Source of the DNA: Methanobacterium sp. UBA410
GTDB lineage: Archaea > Methanobacteriota > Methanobacteria > Methanobacteriales > Methanobacteriaceae
Assembly (NCBI GenBank): GCA_002498385.1
Contig: DAHH01000009.1
Location: 51,338 to 59,481 of the forward strand
Reading direction: 5' to 3'
Length of the DNA: 8,144 nucleotides
Part shown: positions 4,599-8,144 of the stretch, piece by piece
Numbering within the stretch: the stretch's first letter is position 1
Layout: each line of letters begins with the position of its first letter
Position numbers and translations under genes: made by a program
Notes under the pieces: generated by a model
Databases searched by the model: none
Told to the model about the DNA's origin: nothing
Seen by the model: the letters and a program-made list of their open reading frames with translations, nothing else

Positions 4599-6734
4599 AT
4601 GTTTGATAAATTGAATAAAATGAAAGCCAGAGAATGGTTAATGATAGTAATTTCAACGTTAATCTTGACAGATATTCTCATACTGTTAAATGTGCCATTT
4701 TTAAGGGAAATAGCATCTTTCCTGTTTTTCACATTTGTTCCGGGGCTTCTGATACTCCAGATACTCAGGTTGAACAGGATAAGGCCTCTGAAGAAGCTGG
4801 TTTTATCGGTTGGACTGAGCGTATCCTTCATAATATTTGCAGGACTGGCAGTAAACAGTCTCTATCCTGCTGTAGGAAAGCCATTATCATTAATACCCCT
4901 ACTCACTTCATTTAACCTGATTGTAATAGTTTTAGCCCTGGCTGCTTACTGGAGAAACAGGAAAGACTTTAATGCAGGGGATATATTCAACCTGAATCTT
5001 GTCATGGGAGATAAGTTGAAGTCCCCCATGATCTTCCCGGTTCTCTTCCCGTTACTTGCTGTTCTTGGAACCTACCTCATGAACACAGCCCAGAACAACA
5101 TAATTCTAATGGCAATGCTGTTTCTCATACCAGCCTATCTGGTTGCAGTTGTATACCTCAAAGATAGGATACATCTTGCAACATATCCCATTGCACTTAG
5201 CATGATTGGAATGGGACTTCTTTTAATGAATGGGTTAACCTCAGGTTATATAATGGGTAGGGATGTTCATTATGAGTATTACTGCTTCCAGATGACACTT
5301 TCAAACTTTCACTGGAACATATACGATTATTACAACCCTTACAATGCATGTTTAAGCCTAACAATACTCCCTGCAGTTTACAAGGTTTTAACGGGCCTGA
5401 GCGGTCAGTATGTCTTCAAACTCCTCTTCGGAATAATAGGTTCTGTACTTCCTTTGATAGTTTACATGGTCTGTGAAAGATACCTGGACAAAAGATACGC
5501 ATTTCTTGCATCACTTCTTCTGGTGTTCCAGATATTCTTTGTCTACCTCCTGGGATGCATAAGACAGGAAATTGCAATTTTATTCTTCTTCCTGGCAGTA
5601 ATGATGATATTCGACAGGGAATTGAATAGACCGTCCAGAAAAGTCCTGTTTTTGATATTCATGTTCTCAATAGTTGTTTCACATTACACAACGTCCTACG
5701 TTTCGTTCATACTGTTAGTGCCCTTACTAATATTCCCATTTTTAAGGAGTTTGGTGAAGGAGAGAAAACTGGTTTTCACCAACTTTGACGTTATAGTTAT
5801 TTCAGGGATTTTCATATTGATCTGGTACCTGCTCTTTGCAAAGGTTCAGTTCAGCTCCGGTGCCCAGGTCGTTGCAACAACCGTTGCATCAACAGCTGCA
5901 GCTGTTTCTGGCTCTGGCTCTGGAGGAGCTCAGATAGTTACAAACAGGGGGGCAATGGTTCTGAGCATACTGGGTGTTAAGTTCAGCTCGGTTCCAAATG
6001 CCATAAGCGTTTTTGTCCATGACGCTATCTTTGCAACCATTCTGGTTGGTCTGGCAACCATCATCATCAAATTTAAATCGTTCAAAAACAGGTTTGAGGA
6101 TGAGTACATTCTTGGAATGGTTATATCCATTTTCTTACTGGCGCTCTTTGTTGCCCTGCCATACATATCCATTGCTTATGATGCTGCAAGACTGTTCTTC
6201 CAGCTTCTAATATTCCTGGCCCCAGTCTTTATTGTGGGTGCAGTTACAATTTCAAAGGTCATTAAGAGGCCGAACTGGAACGTTGCCATAATTGTGATCC
6301 TGCTTATAGCAATGTTCTCATGTGCAACCTACCTTCAGTACCATTTCTATGGACTCCAGTACTCACCAAACTACGATGAAAATGGAATCGTTCGTGGAGA
6401 GTCCTACATCTACCCAAGTGAGATAACATCTGCAGACTGGTTGCACAGCAACGGACTGCCAAATTCAACCATATACTCGGATGGAAGGGAAGTTACAAGG
6501 TTCACCCTTGCCTACGGCATAAACATAGAAGGTTTGAAATTGAATTCTTCCCTCTTTGAGTGGAACAGGACTGTTAGTGGCGGCTATATATACCTTGGAG
6601 ATACAAACGTTAAAAAACATGAGATAGTTGAGATCTACGATGACATCCAGATTGGAAACATGAACGATTTTTCAACGGTGTTCAATGGAAGGTACAGGAT
6701 CTACGATAATGGAGGAAGCCAAATATGGGCTTGA
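4599..6734 (+). CDS. DUF2206-type polytopic membrane protein, putative GT-C glycosyltransferase
   Basis: A 711-residue integral membrane protein (713 from ATG 4593; numbers here use the longer form). I count about 15-16 hydrophobic helices between 15 and 580, then a hydrophilic C-terminal domain (about 582-713) predicted outside the cell. It ends with RYRIYDNGGSQIW, which I associate with the methanogen family DUF2206. After an early helix (197-216) comes MGRDVHYEYY (221-230), with D224 and E228 in the first long loop. This recalls the acidic catalytic loop of GT-C enzymes such as PMT and ArnT. Other GT-C-like patterns are CIRQEIAILFFFL (322-334), VSHYTTSYV (362-370) and YDAARLFFQ (529-537). 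A Gly/Ser/Ala-rich loop occupies about 421-446. Three N-glycosylation sequons (N624, N651, N658) lie in the C-terminal domain. The stop overlaps the next gene, a GT4. Family call fairly sure; glycosyltransferase activity is inference. Alternatives are a polymerase-, ligase- or flippase-like role. Confidence 0.85.
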   Translation: MFDKLNKMKAREWLMIVISTLILTDILILLNVPFLREIASFLFFTFVPGLLILQILRLNRIRPLKKLVLSVGLSVSFIIFAGLAVNSLYPAVGKPLSLIPLLTSFNLIVIVLALAAYWRNRKDFNAGDIFNLNLVMGDKLKSPMIFPVLFPLLAVLGTYLMNTAQNNIILMAMLFLIPAYLVAVVYLKDRIHLATYPIALSMIGMGLLLMNGLTSGYIMGRDVHYEYYCFQMTLSNFHWNIYDYYNPYNACLSLTILPAVYKVLTGLSGQYVFKLLFGIIGSVLPLIVYMVCERYLDKRYAFLASLLLVFQIFFVYLLGCIRQEIAILFFFLAVMMIFDRELNRPSRKVLFLIFMFSIVVSHYTTSYVSFILLVPLLIFPFLRSLVKERKLVFTNFDVIVISGIFILIWYLLFAKVQFSSGAQVVATTVASTAAAVSGSGSGGAQIVTNRGAMVLSILGVKFSSVPNAISVFVHDAIFATILVGLATIIIKFKSFKNRFEDEYILGMVISIFLLALFVALPYISIAYDAARLFFQLLIFLAPVFIVGAVTISKVIKRPNWNVAIIVILLIAMFSCATYLQYHFYGLQYSPNYDENGIVRGESYIYPSEITSADWLHSNGLPNSTIYSDGREVTRFTLAYGINIEGLKLNSSLFEWNRTVSGGYIYLGDTNVKKHEIVEIYDDIQIGNMNDFSTVFNGRYRIYDNGGSQIWA
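6711..6716 (+). promoter_or_regulatory. Ribosome binding site of the third GT4 gene, inside the preceding gene
   Basis: GGAGGA ends 8 bp before ATG 6725 and lies within the last codons of the membrane-protein gene. It encodes part of that protein's terminal NGGSQ stretch, so the two genes are tied by translation. Confidence 0.75.
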
Positions 6735-7918
6735 AAAGGGTGAAAAAGGGTAAAACAAGAAAGCCCAGGATACTCTTTGTACACCACACTGCAATGTGGT
6801 ATCGAAGACCCTTTTTCAGGAAGTTAAGCGAGTTGTACGATGTTGAATTTGTCTTCAACAACGTGGAACGCTACAACACCACCTACGACACAGATCTCTC
6901 CACTGAAATCGAGGGACTTGAAGAGGTTAAATACACAGTTAAAAGAAATTACCTTGGAATAGCCTTTGGTGCTGTGAAAAAAACCATGGGAGACTATGAT
7001 ATTTTTGTTGGGGGAAGCTGGGACACTCTCTCTGATGTTTTTGAAACCCTGCTCCACTTCACTGTTTTGAAGATCAGAAGAAAGCCCTTCATACTCTGGA
7101 GGGAAGACTGGGACTGGAATGTGCAGTCCTTCAAGAGGCGCATGGTTAAACATCTTGCAAGATTTTTAGGGAAAAATGCAGATGCAATCCTCGTTCCCGG
7201 CCCAAAACACAGGGAATTTTTCACGTCCCTTGGAGTTTCTAAACAAAAGATATTCATAATGCCAAACGTGAGCAACATCAAGGTGAGGCTTGGAGACTAT
7301 AAAAACAGAGATATTCTAAGGGAAAAATTCGATACAAAGGACAAAAAAGTCGTGCTCTACGTTGGACGTTTAATAGATCTTAAAGGCGTGGACTACCTCA
7401 TAAGGGCGTTCAAAAAGCTTGCAGGTAAGATGGACAATGCCATTTTGCTCATTGTGGGTGAGGGCGAGTGCAGAAAATCCCTTGAAAAACTTGCAGAAAC
7501 CCTTAAAATAGCTGATAAAGTGTACTTCACAGGAAACATAGATAATGAACTTCTCGGAGGCTATTACCTTGTCTCGGATGTCTTTGTACTGCCTTCAATA
7601 ACAACCTACTTCGCAGATGCCTGCCCACTTGTTGTGAACGAGGCCATGTCCTTTGGAAGGCCCGTTGTAACCAGCGACGCAGTAGGCACAACTTTCATGA
7701 TAGAGGAGGGTAAAAACGGCTATGTCTTCCCAGAAAAAGATGTTGATGCCCTTTATGAGGCCATGAACAAGGTACTGTCCGATCCAGAACTTGAGGATAG
7801 AATGGGGCTGCGGTCCAAGGAGATAATCCATGAGGGATTCCAGTACAAAAACATGATTGATGGTTTTGACAGGGCAGTGGACTACGTGATGAAAGCCAAA
7901 GGTAATTTAATCATTTAA
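6725..7918 (+). CDS. Family 4 glycosyltransferase (GT-B) with variant DX7E motif, third of three
   Basis: Predicted GT4 enzyme of 397 residues. Its ATG overlaps the last 10 bases of the membrane-protein gene in another frame and has GGAGGA upstream, so the two are co-transcribed and probably translationally coupled. The first 15 residues are strongly basic (MGLKRVKKGKTRKPR), ahead of the first Rossmann strand RILFVHHTAMWYRRPF at 15-30. This basic leader may bind acidic lipid head groups. Further motifs: VGGSWD at 95-100, WREDWDW at 125-131, VPGPKHREFF at 157-166, MPNVSN at 179-184 where IPNGVD is usual, YVGRLIDLKGVDYL at 212-225, IVGEGECRKSL at 243-253 and ADACPLVVNEAM at 297-308. In the last, D298 replaces the first Glu of EX7E while E306 is kept. 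No membrane helix is seen. It probably supplies or extends a lipid-linked glycan used with its membrane partner. Donor and acceptor unknown. Confidence 0.92.
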   Translation: MGLKRVKKGKTRKPRILFVHHTAMWYRRPFFRKLSELYDVEFVFNNVERYNTTYDTDLSTEIEGLEEVKYTVKRNYLGIAFGAVKKTMGDYDIFVGGSWDTLSDVFETLLHFTVLKIRRKPFILWREDWDWNVQSFKRRMVKHLARFLGKNADAILVPGPKHREFFTSLGVSKQKIFIMPNVSNIKVRLGDYKNRDILREKFDTKDKKVVLYVGRLIDLKGVDYLIRAFKKLAGKMDNAILLIVGEGECRKSLEKLAETLKIADKVYFTGNIDNELLGGYYLVSDVFVLPSITTYFADACPLVVNEAMSFGRPVVTSDAVGTTFMIEEGKNGYVFPEKDVDALYEAMNKVLSDPELEDRMGLRSKEIIHEGFQYKNMIDGFDRAVDYVMKAKGNLII

Positions 7919-7950
7919 TTCTTCCTGAAATTTAATTTAATCATTTAATT
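7903..7950. repeat. 18 bp direct repeat, one copy covering the stop of the third GT4 gene
   Basis: TAATTTAATCATTTAATT occurs at 7903-7920 and again perfectly at 7933-7950, 30 bp apart, with 12 unrelated bases between. The first copy includes the last codons (NLI I) and the TAA stop at 7916-7918. It may be a duplicated gene end or AT-rich slippage. Confidence 0.85.
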
Positions 7951-8144
7951 TTGATTTTATTTACAGTAAACCTTGTTAATTCAGTTTATTAATTGAGATC
8001 TTTTTATTAACTTTAAATTTAAAGGATTGAAACTTAGAAAAGTGAATTTTTAATTAAAATTTTAGTAAACTAAATTTTAAGTATGGAATTCTTTTAAAAG
8101 TCTCTTTTTAAAACTTTGAGAAAAATTAAAATTAAAATTAAAAT
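7919..8144. other. AT-rich 3' non-coding region, with terminator candidates
   Basis: No gene is visible. T5 at 8001-8005 and at 8105-8109 are terminator candidates for the membrane-protein/GT4 pair. A 12 bp palindrome TTTTAATTAAAA lies at 8048-8059, and a dyad TTTAGT-AA-ACTAAA at 8061-8074. The window ends in AAAATT hexamers. Confidence 0.5.
8122..8144. repeat. AAAATT hexamer tandem repeat running off the window end
   Basis: Three perfect AAAATT units (8122-8139) and a partial fourth (8140-8144). The array continues past the window, so its full copy number is unknown. It may belong to the upstream region of the next gene. Confidence 0.8.

Noticed and set aside
4634..4915. 93-codon + strand frame overlapping the start of the membrane protein
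   Set aside because: It is out of frame with a well-supported multi-helix protein, has no family-like motif and a Cys/Ile/His-rich composition typical of shadow translation.
51..8144. AATTTTAATT near the left end and its reverse complement AATTAAAATT near the right end as flanking inverted repeats of a mobile element
   Set aside because: The match is 10 bp of pure A/T in AT-rich DNA, with no transposase or target-site duplication; chance explains it.

Overview
The window looks like chromosomal DNA of a methanogenic archaeon of the order Methanobacteriales, probably Methanobacterium or a close relative. The reasons are an AT-rich genome with very A/T-rich intergenic gaps, Shine-Dalgarno motifs of the GGAGGTGA type, heavy use of AGG/AGA arginine codons, TATA-like boxes instead of bacterial -35/-10 elements, and two families known mainly or only from archaea (a TIGR00304/DUF131-type small membrane protein and a DUF2206-type polytopic membrane protein). 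This assignment comes from reading the sequence; no database was searched.

Layout, all genes on the + strand: an AT-rich leader with a 2 x 20 bp tandem repeat (51-90); a small two-helix membrane protein (107-376); a 535 bp gap rich in repeats (377-911); a soluble GT-A glycosyltransferase of family GT2, AglJ/dolichol-phosphate-sugar-synthase-like (912-1589); a GT4 glycosyltransferase (1716-2921); a 265 bp gap with several dyads and a duplicated TATA-like block; a second GT4 enzyme carrying a repeat-containing linker insert (3187-4422); a roughly 711-residue multi-pass membrane protein of DUF2206 type with GT-C-like features (4599-6734); and a third GT4 enzyme whose start codon lies inside the end of the membrane-protein gene (6725-7918). 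The last 226 bp are AT-rich and hold no gene.

Taken together, 912-7918 reads as a surface-glycan or N-glycan assembly locus. The GT2 enzyme could load the first sugar onto a lipid phosphate, the GT4 enzymes could extend it on the cytoplasmic face, and the polytopic protein could act on the outer face from a lipid-linked sugar donor. No oligosaccharyltransferase, flippase, nucleotide-sugar enzyme or S-layer protein is in the window, so the final acceptor is unknown. Only the last two genes are clearly translationally coupled. The others have gaps of 126-265 bp with their own TATA-like boxes and T-rich terminator candidates.

The best leads beyond ordinary annotation are: (i) the membrane protein as an unrecognised GT-C glycosyltransferase paired with its own GT4 gene; (ii) three perfect short tandem duplications of 17-20 bp, one doubling a TATA-like box directly in front of a glycosyltransferase start and one inside the same gene; (iii) a set of ATAACYTGA-type boxes, three of them at exact 11 bp steps, upstream of the GT2 gene; and (iv) an Asp in place of the first Glu of the EX7E motif in the third GT4 enzyme.
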